A stretch of 64,000 nt of DNA from assembly GCA_028873515.1 (NCBI GenBank), contig JAGWIG010000004.1, forward strand, positions 48,053 through 112,052, in the 5' to 3' direction. The notes beneath the pieces are model-generated. The model did no database searches, was not told the DNA's origin, and saw nothing but the letters and a program-made list of their open reading frames with translations. Numbering within the stretch: the first letter of the stretch is position 1; each line of letters begins with the position of its first letter. Origin of the DNA: Pseudomonadota bacterium. Lineage in GTDB: Bacteria; Pseudomonadota; Gammaproteobacteria; Burkholderiales; REEB80. Shown here in pieces: positions 9,996 to 19,469 of the stretch. The translations under genes and the position numbers were made by a program.

Positions 9996-10040
9996 TGGAG
10001 TTGGCCGTAGTTAGATGTGATATTGTACATCATGGAGTCG

Positions 10041-10077
10041 CTTGATTCATCAAGGGCCTGTAATTTAAGAAAATTAC
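10041..10077. repeat. two small inverted repeats between serB and mfd
   Basis: CTTGAT-TC-ATCAAG (10041-10054) and GTAATTT with AAATTAC (10060-10077, loop AAGA) lie in the 127-base gap. GGCC occurs on both sides of the second repeat and could extend its stem. They could be part of an mfd end or a serB control site. No U-tract follows on the minus strand. Confidence 0.3.
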
Positions 10078-10122
10078 TGATTGGCCTTATAAGTATTTTA
10101 GCTGTAGTAATGATTTACTTCT

Positions 10123-13100
10123 TTAATCAAGCGCATGAAAAGCTTCTTGTATCGCTTTAACTCTTTCAGCAAGATTCGCGGTTGATTTGATGATTTTGAG
10201 TCGATTCTGGCCATTTAAACGGTAACTATGATTGTTTTGAATCAGTTCAATAATCTGTATTGGTTCTATTGGGGGATTTGGAAGGAATTGAAGATCGATT
10301 TGTTCTGTCGCGGCATCAATTTTGATTATGCCAAGCTGTTGGGCCTTGATGCGCAATCGGTGCATTTCAATAAAAGTCCGAGCAGGAATAGGAGGCAAGC
10401 CAAAACGATCTATGAGTTCCTCATGAATGCTGTCAATGGCATCGTGGGTTTCACAGTTTGCAAGGCGTTTGTAGATTACCAATCGTTCATGAATATCTTC
10501 ACAATAATCAGCCGGTAGCAAGGCAGGTAAGTGTAGATTGATTTCAGTGATAGGATGGATTGGTTCCTTGTCATCAAGAATTTCACCATCGCGCAAGGCA
10601 CGAACGGCACGCCCCAGCATATCCATGTATAGGGTAAACCCTACTTCCTGAATGTTTCCGCTTTGTGAATCACCCAGGAGTTCACCAGCACCACGGATTT
10701 CCATATCATGCATTGCAAGATGAAAACCCGCACCCAGATCTTCCATAATCTGGATCGCATCCAGCCGCTGCTTCGCTTGGCGGGTCAGGGTTTGTATATC
10801 GTTGACAAGCAGGTAAGCGTATGCTTGGTGGTGAGATCGTCCGACCCGGCCCCTTAGCTGGTGTAATTGAGCCAACCCGAAACGATCTGCCCGATTGATT
10901 ATAATGGTATTGGCTGTAGGGATATCGATCCCGGTCTCGATAATCGTTGTACAAAGAAGAATATTGAAACGCCGTTGATAGAAGTCTCTCATAACGTGTT
11001 CAAGCTCTCGTTCAGGCATTTGTCCATGTGCGGTACTGATACGGGCTTCAGGGACGATCTTCTCAAGTTTTTCACGCATATGTACTATGGTATCGACTTC
11101 GTTATGTAAAAAATAAATTTGCCCTCCTCGTTTTAGTTCACGAATAATAGCTTCGCGAATGATTCCCTCAGAATAGGAAAGGGCAAAGGTCTTGATGGAG
11201 AGCCGCTTTTGAGGGGCAGTAGAGATGACAGAAAAGTCGCGTAATCCCTCCAGTGACATGGAAAGGGTCCTTGGGATGGGTGTTGCTGTAAGGGTAAGAA
11301 CATCAACTTCAGCACGAAGGGCTTTAAGCCGTTCTTTTTGCATAACCCCAAATCGATGTTCTTCATCAATAATGACAAGTCCAAGTTTCTTGAACCTAAC
11401 ATCTTTTTGTATGAGTCGATGAGTTCCGATTACAAGATCAATATGACCGTTTGCAAGTCCTTCAAGTGCTTCCTTAATTTCTCGTGATGTTTTGAATCGT
11501 GAAAGCTCGGCAATATGAATGGGCCAGTCTGAAAGGCGATCGGAAAAATTTTGAAAATGTTGTTCCGCAAGCAGGGTGGTAGGGACTAAAACTGCAACTT
11601 GACGCCCTCCTAGGAGGGCAAGAAATGCTGCTCGCATTGCAACTTCTGTCTTGCCAAAGCCAACATCACCACAGACCAGCCTATCCATAGGTCTGCCTGA
11701 TTGCATGTCTGCTATTACAGCATTAATGGCAGCATTTTGATCGGGTGTTTCTTCAAATTCGAATCGCGAGGCGAAAACTTCATATTCACCAAGATCAACC
11801 TTGAACGCATGGCCCTGTCTTGCCGCACGTTTTGCATACAGTTCCAGTAGTTCAGTTGCTGTGTCATGAACCTGTTTAATTGTGCGTTGACGGGCTTTTT
11901 CCCATTGTCCGGAACCCAGGCGATGAAGAGGTGCATTTTCAGGCGTTGCGCCCGAGTAGCGGCTTATTACTTCAAGCTGTGAAACAGGTACATAGAGTTT
12001 GTCCTCACCCGCATATTCGATAATAAGAAATTCTGCTTCCCCTTCTCCCATATCTAGATTTTTAAGCCCCAGGAAACGGCCAATTCCGTGAGCTTCATGT
12101 ACAACAGGGTCATTGATTCGAAGTTCTGAGAGATCACGTATTATTCCCTCAGAATTGGAACGTTTTTGGGCATCATGACGTCTTGTTTGACGGATTTGTG
12201 TGGAGTAGAGCTCTGATTCAGTGATGAACGCCTGTTTGCTTGATTTGAAAATGAAGCCAGCGGTTAAGGGGCCAATACCAATCTGAACGGGTGCAGTTTG
12301 TTTGTTCCATTCTTCCAATGAAGTGCAGATTGGAAAATTAAGTCCATGTTCGGCAAACATCTGATGGATAGTTTCACGGCGGCCGAGTGATTCAGCAAGG
12401 ATTAAAATTCGACCGTCAAAGGATTTAATGAATTGTCGTAAAAGACGTAATGGATCCTGGCTTCGGCGATCAATGTGCAGATCGGGTAAAGGAGCGGCTT
12501 GCATTTTATCTTGTGGTTCATTTTCCCGCTCAATTGAAACACGACTGTAAGTCTTGATACTCCCAAAGAGTGCATCTGCTCTCAGGAAGATCTCATCAGG
12601 AGGAAGAATGGGGCGTAGAGGGTCATGACATAAAAAATTGTATCGTGTTTGTGTTTCCTGCCAGAAATTTTGCAACGCCTCTGGAATGTCTTCATGCAAA
12701 CAGATGAGAGAATGCTTAGGAAAATAATCAAAAATAGTTCCTGTTTCTTCAAAAAAAAGGGGGAGGTAATATTCAATCCCAAGTGGGGCCAATCCAGCAC
12801 TTACATCCTTGTATAATTGTGATCGGCTTGGATCACCTTCAAATCGAGTTCTCCAGTTTTGACGAAACCGGGTAATTCCAGCTTCGTCGAGAGGAAATTC
12901 CTTTGCTGGAAGCATGCGGATTTCCTTAACCGGATAGATGGTGCGCTGGGTGTCAACATCAAAGGTACGAATGCTTTCTAGCGTATCATCAAATAGGTCC
13001 AGTCGATAAGGAACGCTAGATCCCATTGGATAGAGGTCAATAAGCCCTCCTCGCACTGAAAATTCACCTGGTTTGATAACCTGGGTGACGTGAGAATAAC

Positions 13101-13536
13101 CTGCGAATACCATTTGATTTCTTAGTGCATCGATATCGATTCGTTCCCCAGATTTAAGAAAAAAAGTGTGGGCCGCAAGCCAGTTTGAGGGAGGCAGTTT
13201 ATAGAGTGCAGTGCTGGCTGGTACGAGTAAAACATCGCATCGGTTTCTGCTTGCCTCGTATAACGTGCCTAAACGTTCAGAAATAAGATCCTGGTAGGGA
13301 GAAAATTGATCATAAGGAAGAGTTTCCCAGTCTGGAAGAAGTTGGACAACAAGAATGGGTGAAAACCAGGCGATTTCTTCCTTAAGTCTTTGTGCCTGTA
13401 ATGAGGATGCACAGAAAACAACAACAGGGTGATGTTTATTGGCCAATTCCGCCAATAATGCCGCATCAGCGGAACCTGCATCGAGATTGTAATGGGTTAT
13501 GTGGCTGGCTTTGGGTATGACTATATTGAACGACAT
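10123..13536 (-). CDS. mfd: transcription-repair coupling factor Mfd
   Basis: Mfd removes RNA polymerase stalled at DNA lesions and recruits UvrA. The 1137 residues cover the UvrB-homology N-terminus, the polymerase-interaction module around 460-560, and the RecG-like translocase. The translocase has the P-loop GDVGFGKTE, the DEEH box (IDEEHRFG) and TPIPRTLSMS, and is followed by the C-terminal UvrA-interaction-masking domain. The frame also runs upstream to a GTG at 13584, adding 16 residues, but that stretch contains a TATAAT-like box (13562-13567). The ATG at 13536 gives the family length and is preferred, although it lacks a clear ribosome site. Confidence 0.95.
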   Translation of the reverse strand: MSFNIVIPKASHITHYNLDAGSADAALLAELANKHHPVVVFCASSLQAQRLKEEIAWFSPILVVQLLPDWETLPYDQFSPYQDLISERLGTLYEASRNRCDVLLVPASTALYKLPPSNWLAAHTFFLKSGERIDIDALRNQMVFAGYSHVTQVIKPGEFSVRGGLIDLYPMGSSVPYRLDLFDDTLESIRTFDVDTQRTIYPVKEIRMLPAKEFPLDEAGITRFRQNWRTRFEGDPSRSQLYKDVSAGLAPLGIEYYLPLFFEETGTIFDYFPKHSLICLHEDIPEALQNFWQETQTRYNFLCHDPLRPILPPDEIFLRADALFGSIKTYSRVSIERENEPQDKMQAAPLPDLHIDRRSQDPLRLLRQFIKSFDGRILILAESLGRRETIHQMFAEHGLNFPICTSLEEWNKQTAPVQIGIGPLTAGFIFKSSKQAFITESELYSTQIRQTRRHDAQKRSNSEGIIRDLSELRINDPVVHEAHGIGRFLGLKNLDMGEGEAEFLIIEYAGEDKLYVPVSQLEVISRYSGATPENAPLHRLGSGQWEKARQRTIKQVHDTATELLELYAKRAARQGHAFKVDLGEYEVFASRFEFEETPDQNAAINAVIADMQSGRPMDRLVCGDVGFGKTEVAMRAAFLALLGGRQVAVLVPTTLLAEQHFQNFSDRLSDWPIHIAELSRFKTSREIKEALEGLANGHIDLVIGTHRLIQKDVRFKKLGLVIIDEEHRFGVMQKERLKALRAEVDVLTLTATPIPRTLSMSLEGLRDFSVISTAPQKRLSIKTFALSYSEGIIREAIIRELKRGGQIYFLHNEVDTIVHMREKLEKIVPEARISTAHGQMPERELEHVMRDFYQRRFNILLCTTIIETGIDIPTANTIIINRADRFGLAQLHQLRGRVGRSHHQAYAYLLVNDIQTLTRQAKQRLDAIQIMEDLGAGFHLAMHDMEIRGAGELLGDSQSGNIQEVGFTLYMDMLGRAVRALRDGEILDDKEPIHPITEINLHLPALLPADYCEDIHERLVIYKRLANCETHDAIDSIHEELIDRFGLPPIPARTFIEMHRLRIKAQQLGIIKIDAATEQIDLQFLPNPPIEPIQIIELIQNNHSYRLNGQNRLKIIKSTANLAERVKAIQEAFHALD

Positions 13537-13706
13537 CTGGGAGATTCTGAAAAATAAATTGATTATAGCGCTTTTGGAGTGCACTGATCATATGCTAGTT
13601 TGAACTACTGAATTAATAAAATCAATGTAAGTAAGTATTAAAATTTATTTAATTCAAGTAGTTAAATAGTTTACTTTATTTTTAACTTTATTCTTTATAA
13701 GAAATT

Positions 13707-14717
13707 TTAAGTTGCTTCCATATGTACATCATATAAGCCTTGAGCTGCAAGCGAATTAAGCTGTGCCCGATGACTGAACTGTGTTTGGGCTTCAATGCGC
13801 TTTTCAGGCTTTCCACTCCAGATGTGCATTGCACTGTTTTGTAAGGCTCGTGCAAAGGAAAAACTTAATGCCCATGGAGCATTCCCATTTATCCGGTTTA
13901 GGGCATCAAGGTTTGCTGTAGCCCCGGTTTCACTTTGACCGCCTGATAAAAAGCATATGCCTGGAACGGCAGCTGGCACTGATCGACGAAGGATACTCAA
14001 TGTTTCCTGTGCAGTTGTCCCTGGATCTGGGTGCAGTTTGGAATCCTGTCCGGGTAACACCATGTTTGGTTTCAGTAACAGGGTTTCCAGTTTAACCTTA
14101 TAAAATGTAAGTGCTTCGAATACGGAGTGGAGAACAGCTTCTGATACTATGGCACAGGTAGCCTGATCATGATCTCCATCCATCAGCACTTCGGGTTCTA
14201 CTATAGGTACGAGTCCTGCTTCCTGACATGACAGGGCGTAACGCGCAAGAGTTCGAGCATTTTCAATAAGTGTTACTTGAGTGGGAGTAGATTTGGTGAT
14301 CGAATATACTGCCCGCCATTTTGCAAAAGTTGCCCCAAGATCGTGAAAATGAACAAGTCTTTCACGTAGGCCATCTAGTCCTTCAGTGAGTAGTTCAGGC
14401 GCATGACCAGCAAAACTCTTTGTCCCGTGATCTACCTTGATACCGACCTCTATACCTGAGTGGGCTAGAGTTTGTGGAATTAGCTCACCTTCCTGTGTCC
14501 TTTGCTCCAGAGTTTCTTCATAAAGGATGACCCCGCTTATGAATTGCGAGATTCCGGGTGTGCTGACAAGAAGATCCCTCCAGGCGCGTCTGTTTTCAGT
14601 TGTGGGTTCTATTCCATTGGCAGCAAAACGTTTATGCAGTGTTGTCAGACTTTCATCTGCTGCGAGTAGACCGTGACCCTTACGTAACAGATTTTCGATA
14701 GTGCTGTCGAGCGACAT
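13707..14717 (-). CDS. class I fructose-bisphosphate aldolase
   Basis: This is the metal-independent, Schiff-base aldolase of the animal/plant type, which interconverts fructose-1,6-bisphosphate with dihydroxyacetone phosphate and glyceraldehyde-3-phosphate. The 336 residues show the family AADES near the start, KVDHGTK, EPEVLMDG, and the lysine motif LLLKPNMVLPG that carries the Schiff-base lysine. An ATG 24 bases upstream (14741) is in frame. The ATG at 14717 is preceded by GGAGGA at good spacing and is chosen for that reason. It stands alone on the minus strand, divergent from the HtrA gene. Confidence 0.95.
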   Translation of the reverse strand: MSLDSTIENLLRKGHGLLAADESLTTLHKRFAANGIEPTTENRRAWRDLLVSTPGISQFISGVILYEETLEQRTQEGELIPQTLAHSGIEVGIKVDHGTKSFAGHAPELLTEGLDGLRERLVHFHDLGATFAKWRAVYSITKSTPTQVTLIENARTLARYALSCQEAGLVPIVEPEVLMDGDHDQATCAIVSEAVLHSVFEALTFYKVKLETLLLKPNMVLPGQDSKLHPDPGTTAQETLSILRRSVPAAVPGICFLSGGQSETGATANLDALNRINGNAPWALSFSFARALQNSAMHIWSGKPEKRIEAQTQFSHRAQLNSLAAQGLYDVHMEAT

Positions 14718-14845
14718 AAAATCCTCCAATTGGATAAGCATGAGGGTGCCGCATTCGCTTCATATAGTTATAATATTCTTCCAGCCCTTAGTAATCCAGT
14801 GCTGATGAGATTTATGTTTCTAAACGTATATGGTAGGTATTGTCA

Positions 14846-15928
14846 ATGACAAGAAAATTGTTCTATTTGTTTGCTTTTCTGACTGTGATACTTGCTGCCT
14901 GCAGCAAGCCCGCACCGCATACAAGTTCTTCTGCTGTCTTGCCTGAAACTAAAAATCAACTGCAGCTTCCTGATTTTTCAGGGCTTGTACAAAAAGAAGG
15001 ACCTGCCATCGTGAACATAAACAGCATGCATCTCATTACAGGGTCACAAATTTCTCCTGGGGAGAATTTAGCGCCGCCATTTTTTGGCTGGCCAGTGGTT
15101 CCACGAAAATTTGAGGCAGAATCATTGGGATCGGGATTCATTATTAGTCATGATGGTTTTATACTGACTAACTGGCACGTAGTTGCTGATTCATCCCATG
15201 TAATTGTCAAACTTACTGATGGTCGGCATTTCAAGGCAAAAGTGGTAGGGAGTGATAAAGAAACTGATTTGGCCCTTCTCAAGATTGATGCGCATCATCT
15301 TCCTGTTGTCCGGATTGGCGATTCCAATGAGCTTCAGCCTGGACAGTGGGTGGCTGCTATTGGTGCACCTTTCGGGTTTGACAATAGCATTACTGTTGGT
15401 ATCGTTAGTGCTTTGGGTCGCATGTTGCCTAATGATCATTACGTGCCTTTTATCCAGACTGACGCAGTAGTTAATCCTGGTAATTCAGGTGGGCCTCTGT
15501 TTAACGTAAAGGGGGAAGTGGTAGGGGTTAATTCGGAAATTTATAGTGAAACAGGCGGGTATATGGGTCTGAGCTTTGCGATTCCCATCAGTATTGCCCT
15601 CAATATTGCTAGACAGATTAAAGTTTATGGTAGAGTCATTCGTGGACATATCGGCGTCATGATTCAGCAGGTGAACGATGGAATCGGAAAGGCTTTTGGT
15701 CTGAAGACACCTCAGGGGGTAATTATAAGTAAAGTGCTACCACATAGTCCGGCATATCGGGCCAATTTGCATGTTGGAGATATTGTTTTGAAACTTAATG
15801 GGCACCAAATAAACAATATTGAAGATTTTCCGTCGATGATAGCCATGACGCGCCCAGGAGACAGGGTGAAGCTTACGCTTTGGCGGAATGGGAAAGAAAA
15901 ACATCTTGAAGTCCGAGTCGGTAAATGA
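14846..15928 (+). CDS. HtrA/Deg-family serine protease, predicted lipoprotein
   Basis: This is a trypsin-like Deg protease for envelope protein quality control. The catalytic triad is clear: His111 (LTNWHVV), Asp141 (TDLALLKI) and Ser214 (NPGNSGGPLF). One PDZ domain follows at about 265-355. The N-terminus MTRKLFYLFAFLTVILAAC is a lipoprotein signal with lipobox LAAC and acylated Cys19. That differs from the soluble DegP/DegQ and from the DegS membrane anchor. A TTG at 14840 would leave only two bases after the GGTAGG ribosome site, so ATG 14846 is used. It lies 25 bases before ispD and may be co-transcribed with it. Confidence 0.93.
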   Translation: MTRKLFYLFAFLTVILAACSKPAPHTSSSAVLPETKNQLQLPDFSGLVQKEGPAIVNINSMHLITGSQISPGENLAPPFFGWPVVPRKFEAESLGSGFIISHDGFILTNWHVVADSSHVIVKLTDGRHFKAKVVGSDKETDLALLKIDAHHLPVVRIGDSNELQPGQWVAAIGAPFGFDNSITVGIVSALGRMLPNDHYVPFIQTDAVVNPGNSGGPLFNVKGEVVGVNSEIYSETGGYMGLSFAIPISIALNIARQIKVYGRVIRGHIGVMIQQVNDGIGKAFGLKTPQGVIISKVLPHSPAYRANLHVGDIVLKLNGHQINNIEDFPSMIAMTRPGDRVKLTLWRNGKEKHLEVRVGK

Positions 15929-15953
15929 AGTTGATTTCTGGCACAATACAGCA

Positions 15954-16661
15954 ATGACTGACTTTTACGCCCTGATTCCTGCTGCTGGGAGTGGTAGCCG
16001 TATGCAGGGACCGACCCCAAAACAGTATTTGGAATTGCTTGGCCAACCCTTGCTTTGGCATACGCTTTCCTCCTTGATGCATCCTTTGATAACTCATGTA
16101 TATATTGTACTTGCGCCAGGAGACAGTCACTTCGGCTTTATGAATACCATGGAATTCCAGGGACGCATCACGCCATTGTATTGTGGGGGGGAAAGCAGAT
16201 CACAAAGCGTTATGAATGGCCTTAAGTGCCTAGAAAACCAACTTCAAGCAGATGACTTTATATTGGTGCATGATGCAGCAAGACCCTGTCTTGACAACGA
16301 TAGCCTTGACAGGTTGCTTGAACTGGGAAGCAAAGATCCGGTAGGGGCGATACTAGGCCTTCCTGTCAGAGACACACTTAAGCGCATCGGACCTGACTGC
16401 ACTATCGAGAATACTGTTGATCGGGAAGGGTTATGGGTGGCACAGACTCCACAGATGTTCCGCTATGGTCTTTTATGTAATGCTCTTTATTCTACGACTC
16501 ACCAACCAACGGATGAAGCCCAGGCTTTAGAGGAAATGGGACAGTTTGGAAAACTGGTTGAAGGGTGTGTTGAAAACCTCAAAATTACCTGGCCTGGTGA
16601 TTTGAAAATCGCAAGGCTTATTCTGGAGGCGCGCCGTGTTAAGGATCGGGCAGGGGTTTGA
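15954..16661 (+). CDS. ispD: 2-C-methyl-D-erythritol 4-phosphate cytidylyltransferase IspD
   Basis: IspD transfers CMP to methylerythritol phosphate in the MEP pathway of isoprenoid synthesis. The 235 residues show the N-terminal nucleotide motif [10 protein letters not shown] with the PKQY lysine, and VHDAARPC in the middle. The frame opens at 15888 inside the protease gene. The ATG at 15954 matches the family start, although no good ribosome site precedes it. Its end overlaps ispF by 26 bases. Confidence 0.96.
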   Translation: MTDFYALIPAAGSGSRMQGPTPKQYLELLGQPLLWHTLSSLMHPLITHVYIVLAPGDSHFGFMNTMEFQGRITPLYCGGESRSQSVMNGLKCLENQLQADDFILVHDAARPCLDNDSLDRLLELGSKDPVGAILGLPVRDTLKRIGPDCTIENTVDREGLWVAQTPQMFRYGLLCNALYSTTHQPTDEAQALEEMGQFGKLVEGCVENLKITWPGDLKIARLILEARRVKDRAGV

Positions 16662-17118
16662 TGTCCATGCGCTAGTACCAGATCGCCCCCTCATACTCGG
16701 AGGCGTTCTCATTCCCCATATGATGGGGCTTAAGGGCCATTCAGATGCAGACGTACTATTGCATGCACTGACTGATGCTTTATTGGGTGCTGCAGCGCTT
16801 GGGGATATAGGGCAGCATTTCCCTGATACGGACGGTATATATCGAAACGTTGATAGCCGGATTTTATTGCGTAAAGTTGTTTTTCTTCTTAACGAGAAGG
16901 GTTATTTAGTCAGAAATGTAGATGCTACGATTATTGCCCAATCTCCAAAACTTGCACCGTTTATCCATGATATGCGGCTTAATATTGCTATGGATATGGA
17001 TATTGGAATTGATTGTGTCAGTGTCAAGGCAACAACCACTGAATATCTTGGTTTTACAGGGAGGAAAGAAGGCATCGCTGCACAAGTTATTGCGCTTATT
17101 GATTTACTCGGTAAATAA
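16636..17118 (+). CDS. ispF: 2-C-methyl-D-erythritol 2,4-cyclodiphosphate synthase IspF
   Basis: IspF forms the cyclic diphosphate in the MEP pathway. The 160 residues hold the zinc motif [19 protein letters not shown] and the C-terminal [14 protein letters not shown]. It begins with GTG, overlapping ispD by 26 bases, with GGAGG (16625-16629) inside ispD as the ribosome site. Its tail overlaps the asparaginase gene on the other strand by 23 bases. Confidence 0.97.
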   Translation: MLRIGQGFDVHALVPDRPLILGGVLIPHMMGLKGHSDADVLLHALTDALLGAAALGDIGQHFPDTDGIYRNVDSRILLRKVVFLLNEKGYLVRNVDATIIAQSPKLAPFIHDMRLNIAMDMDIGIDCVSVKATTTEYLGFTGRKEGIAAQVIALIDLLGK

Positions 17119-18154
17119 GCTTTTCATGTAACAAAGTTGAACGCATGAACCGTACAATTTCATTATCGCTCTCAAGGCTACCATAGGCTAGCATCAGTTT
17201 GACCCAGGCCGCTTCCACTGTCATGTTTTCAAGAGGCAATGCCCCTGCCAATCTCAGTTCCCTGGCTGAAAGATAAAGGTCACCAAAATTGTGACGTATT
17301 GGGGCAAGGTATACAGGGATATCTAGTTTTTGTGCGCGTTTGATTAAACGCATTATGGATAGTGATGAATCGGAAGGATTTGTACAGGCTGTGCCAGAGT
17401 GATAAAGATCATGCAGTATGGCCAAGGGTTTATTGCGACCCTGGAGAAAGAGACTGTATTCTAATCCGGGTTGAGGTCGAAGGTAAAGAAGCTGGTTTGA
17501 GAATTTGGCTTTTTTCAGGCTAATTTTTGGTTTTACGGGATGGATGGAGCCTCGTGTAAGGTTATATGGATGATCATGCCAGTAAAACTGGCCATTTTTC
17601 ATGCATCCGAAATATGCTTCACCTAAGCTTGAGAAACTATCAGTAAAGACTGAAGCTTGCATCAGCCTGTCACCCAAGTGAATAATCGATTGCCCTAAAT
17701 TGTTTTCAAAACTAACATAAACTCCCGGAAGCTTGGTGTTTTGGATGAAATCAATGGCCGCAGAGAAATTTCGTGTTCCTTCCGCACGAGGATCACTTAA
17801 TGGATAATTGCTTCCTGTAATCACTACAGGTACCTTCAAATCTGACATCAAGTAACTCAAAGCAGTGGCAGTGTGGGGTAGAGTATCGGTCCCATGTGCG
17901 ATTATTACTCCTGTATAATGGTTTGCATCATGCAGGGATCTGGCTAAAATCAGCCAATCCTCGGGAATCATGTTTTCACTAAGAATGCAAAGCGGCTGTC
18001 TGGTGACGAATGTGGGAATATCATGTGGCTGGAGTTGCTGGTAGCGATTAATGAGGTCGAAGCTTGCCATGGTATCAGGAGCAATGATCTGCTCTGTTTT
18101 TGTGCTACCTATTGTACCCCCAGTGAAAATTACCAGAATCTTGTTTTTTTCCAT
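17096..18154 (-). CDS. L-asparaginase (AnsA-like)
   Basis: The enzyme hydrolyses asparagine to aspartate and ammonia. The 352 residues begin with the catalytic-threonine motif (IFTGGTIGS, Thr11). [10 protein letters not shown] near residue 100 supplies the second catalytic threonine-aspartate pair. No signal peptide is seen, so it looks like the cytoplasmic type I form. Related amidases cannot be excluded. The frame extends upstream to a TTG at 18205, but the ATG at 18154 gives the family N-terminus. A small reading frame on the same strand ends two bases before this ATG. Confidence 0.88.
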   Translation of the reverse strand: MEKNKILVIFTGGTIGSTKTEQIIAPDTMASFDLINRYQQLQPHDIPTFVTRQPLCILSENMIPEDWLILARSLHDANHYTGVIIAHGTDTLPHTATALSYLMSDLKVPVVITGSNYPLSDPRAEGTRNFSAAIDFIQNTKLPGVYVSFENNLGQSIIHLGDRLMQASVFTDSFSSLGEAYFGCMKNGQFYWHDHPYNLTRGSIHPVKPKISLKKAKFSNQLLYLRPQPGLEYSLFLQGRNKPLAILHDLYHSGTACTNPSDSSLSIMRLIKRAQKLDIPVYLAPIRHNFGDLYLSARELRLAGALPLENMTVEAAWVKLMLAYGSLESDNEIVRFMRSTLLHEKLIYRVNQ

Positions 18155-18156
18155 GA

Positions 18157-18373
18157 TTATTTTGCTTTTTTGAGGAAGGCAGGCCTTCTTAAGTTTAATG
18201 GCCAATATAAATTGGCATAGGAAGTAATGAGGTTTGTGCCGGACCTGTCGGCGGATGAACAGATAGGCATATTGTTCTTTTGGAATATGCCGGCGACAAC
18301 ACGTTTATTTCCTGGAGTTTTTTGTGATTTCGAATAAGGCTCTATATTTGTTGATAACAACTGATTCAGTCAT
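18157..18373 (-). pseudogene. small ORF split by one frame shift at an A6 run
   Basis: On the minus strand an ATG at 18373, seven bases after the mnmH stop, opens MTESVVINKYRALFEITK and then runs into a stop at 18305. Removing one A from the six-A run (18318-18323) joins it to a second open frame that ends at 18157. The result is a continuous chain of about 71 residues with a basic C-terminus (RRPAFLKKAK). I recognise no family. It could be a decayed small gene, a sequencing error in a homopolymer, or a slippage-dependent gene. It sits between mnmH and the asparaginase gene in the same direction. Confidence 0.35.
18266..18291. repeat. 8-bp inverted repeat GGCATATT/AATATGCC
   Basis: GGCATATT (18266-18273) and AATATGCC (18284-18291) are perfect inverted repeats with a 10-base loop. 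They lie inside the possible frameshifted small ORF. No T-run follows on either strand, so a terminator is not supported. Confidence 0.4.
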
Positions 18374-18380
18374 GGTTGTT

Positions 18381-19454
18381 TCATGCATGCATTATCCTTT
18401 CATTTTCGGGTAAAGATGTAATTAAGTCAGCAATATGCTCAAAATGTTTAGGGTCGAGCCCTTCTGCTGTTAGTTTAAATGCATCCTTCAGACGAAAATA
18501 ATTATGTGCAAGCGTCCGTTTATATGCAGGATCATAGTGTATATTAATCAGTTCGTTGACAAGAAGTTTAAAATTTTTTACATCGATTAATTTCATCCAG
18601 TAATTGATTTTTTCATGCCCATATAATATAAAAAGACGGTTTAAAGATTGCCGCAGCAAATCGGGTTCCCGGATAAGATGGGAATAGTCTTTCATGAGTA
18701 ACTCTACCCGCGCATCTATTGGCGCATCAATATGTATGCATTGGGAGTTCCACATTGTTTCAATAAGTTTTTGTGGCAGTTGCAACTGACCTATTTTTCG
18801 ACTTTCAGATTCAATATACACACATTTTCGAGGATCGAGGTGAGATAAAGCGTGCCAGAGCAGGGTTTCAAACCATTTTTGTGGTGGTTGTAGAGTGTTA
18901 GGGAAACCACCTAGTACTGAGCCCCGGTGATTTGCAATCTCTTCAAGATTAATGACCTGCAGCCCCCGTTTTTCAAGTGTATTGAGAAGCTGGCTTTTTC
19001 CAGTTCCGGTTGCTCCACAGAGTATCCGAAAACTGAACAGTTCAGGTAATCGGTTTAATTCGTTTAAAACATGTTTGCGATAACTTTTATATCCCCCATC
19101 AAGTTGACAGGCTCTCCATCCAACCTGGTTGAGAACATGGGTCATGGCACCACTGCGGTTTCCCCCTCGCCAACAATAGACAAGAGGGCGCCAGTTACTG
19201 GATTTTAAGGAAAAACAGGTTGTAAGTTGAGTGCTGATGCGAGCACTGATAAGGGAGGCTCCATGTCTTCTAGCGGCAAAAGCTGATACCTGGCGGTTAA
19301 TCGTGCCTATTTCGATGCGTTCCTCATTGGATAGGACTGGGCAATTAATTGCACCAGGAATGTGATCTTCTGCATATTCTGCAGGAGTTCTCACATCAAT
19401 GATCTCGTCAAAGGAATTAAGTTGTGCTAGGGTTGCTTTGCCTGAAATTTTCAA
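18381..19454 (-). CDS. mnmH: tRNA 2-selenouridine synthase MnmH (SelU)
   Basis: MnmH replaces the sulfur of 2-thiouridine at the wobble base of certain tRNAs with selenium, via a geranylated intermediate, using selenophosphate. The 357-residue chain has an N-terminal rhodanese domain with catalytic Cys94 (YCWRGGNRSG). A P-loop domain follows, with GATGTGKS at 147-154. The start appears to be TTG at 19454; no ATG is in frame nearby and the frame upstream closes quickly. Its start is 15 bases from the divergent selD start, whose product makes its selenium donor. Confidence 0.95.
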   Translation of the reverse strand: MKISGKATLAQLNSFDEIIDVRTPAEYAEDHIPGAINCPVLSNEERIEIGTINRQVSAFAARRHGASLISARISTQLTTCFSLKSSNWRPLVYCWRGGNRSGAMTHVLNQVGWRACQLDGGYKSYRKHVLNELNRLPELFSFRILCGATGTGKSQLLNTLEKRGLQVINLEEIANHRGSVLGGFPNTLQPPQKWFETLLWHALSHLDPRKCVYIESESRKIGQLQLPQKLIETMWNSQCIHIDAPIDARVELLMKDYSHLIREPDLLRQSLNRLFILYGHEKINYWMKLIDVKNFKLLVNELINIHYDPAYKRTLAHNYFRLKDAFKLTAEGLDPKHFEHIADLITSLPENERIMHA

Positions 19455-19469
19455 TAGTTGGTATGTTCC

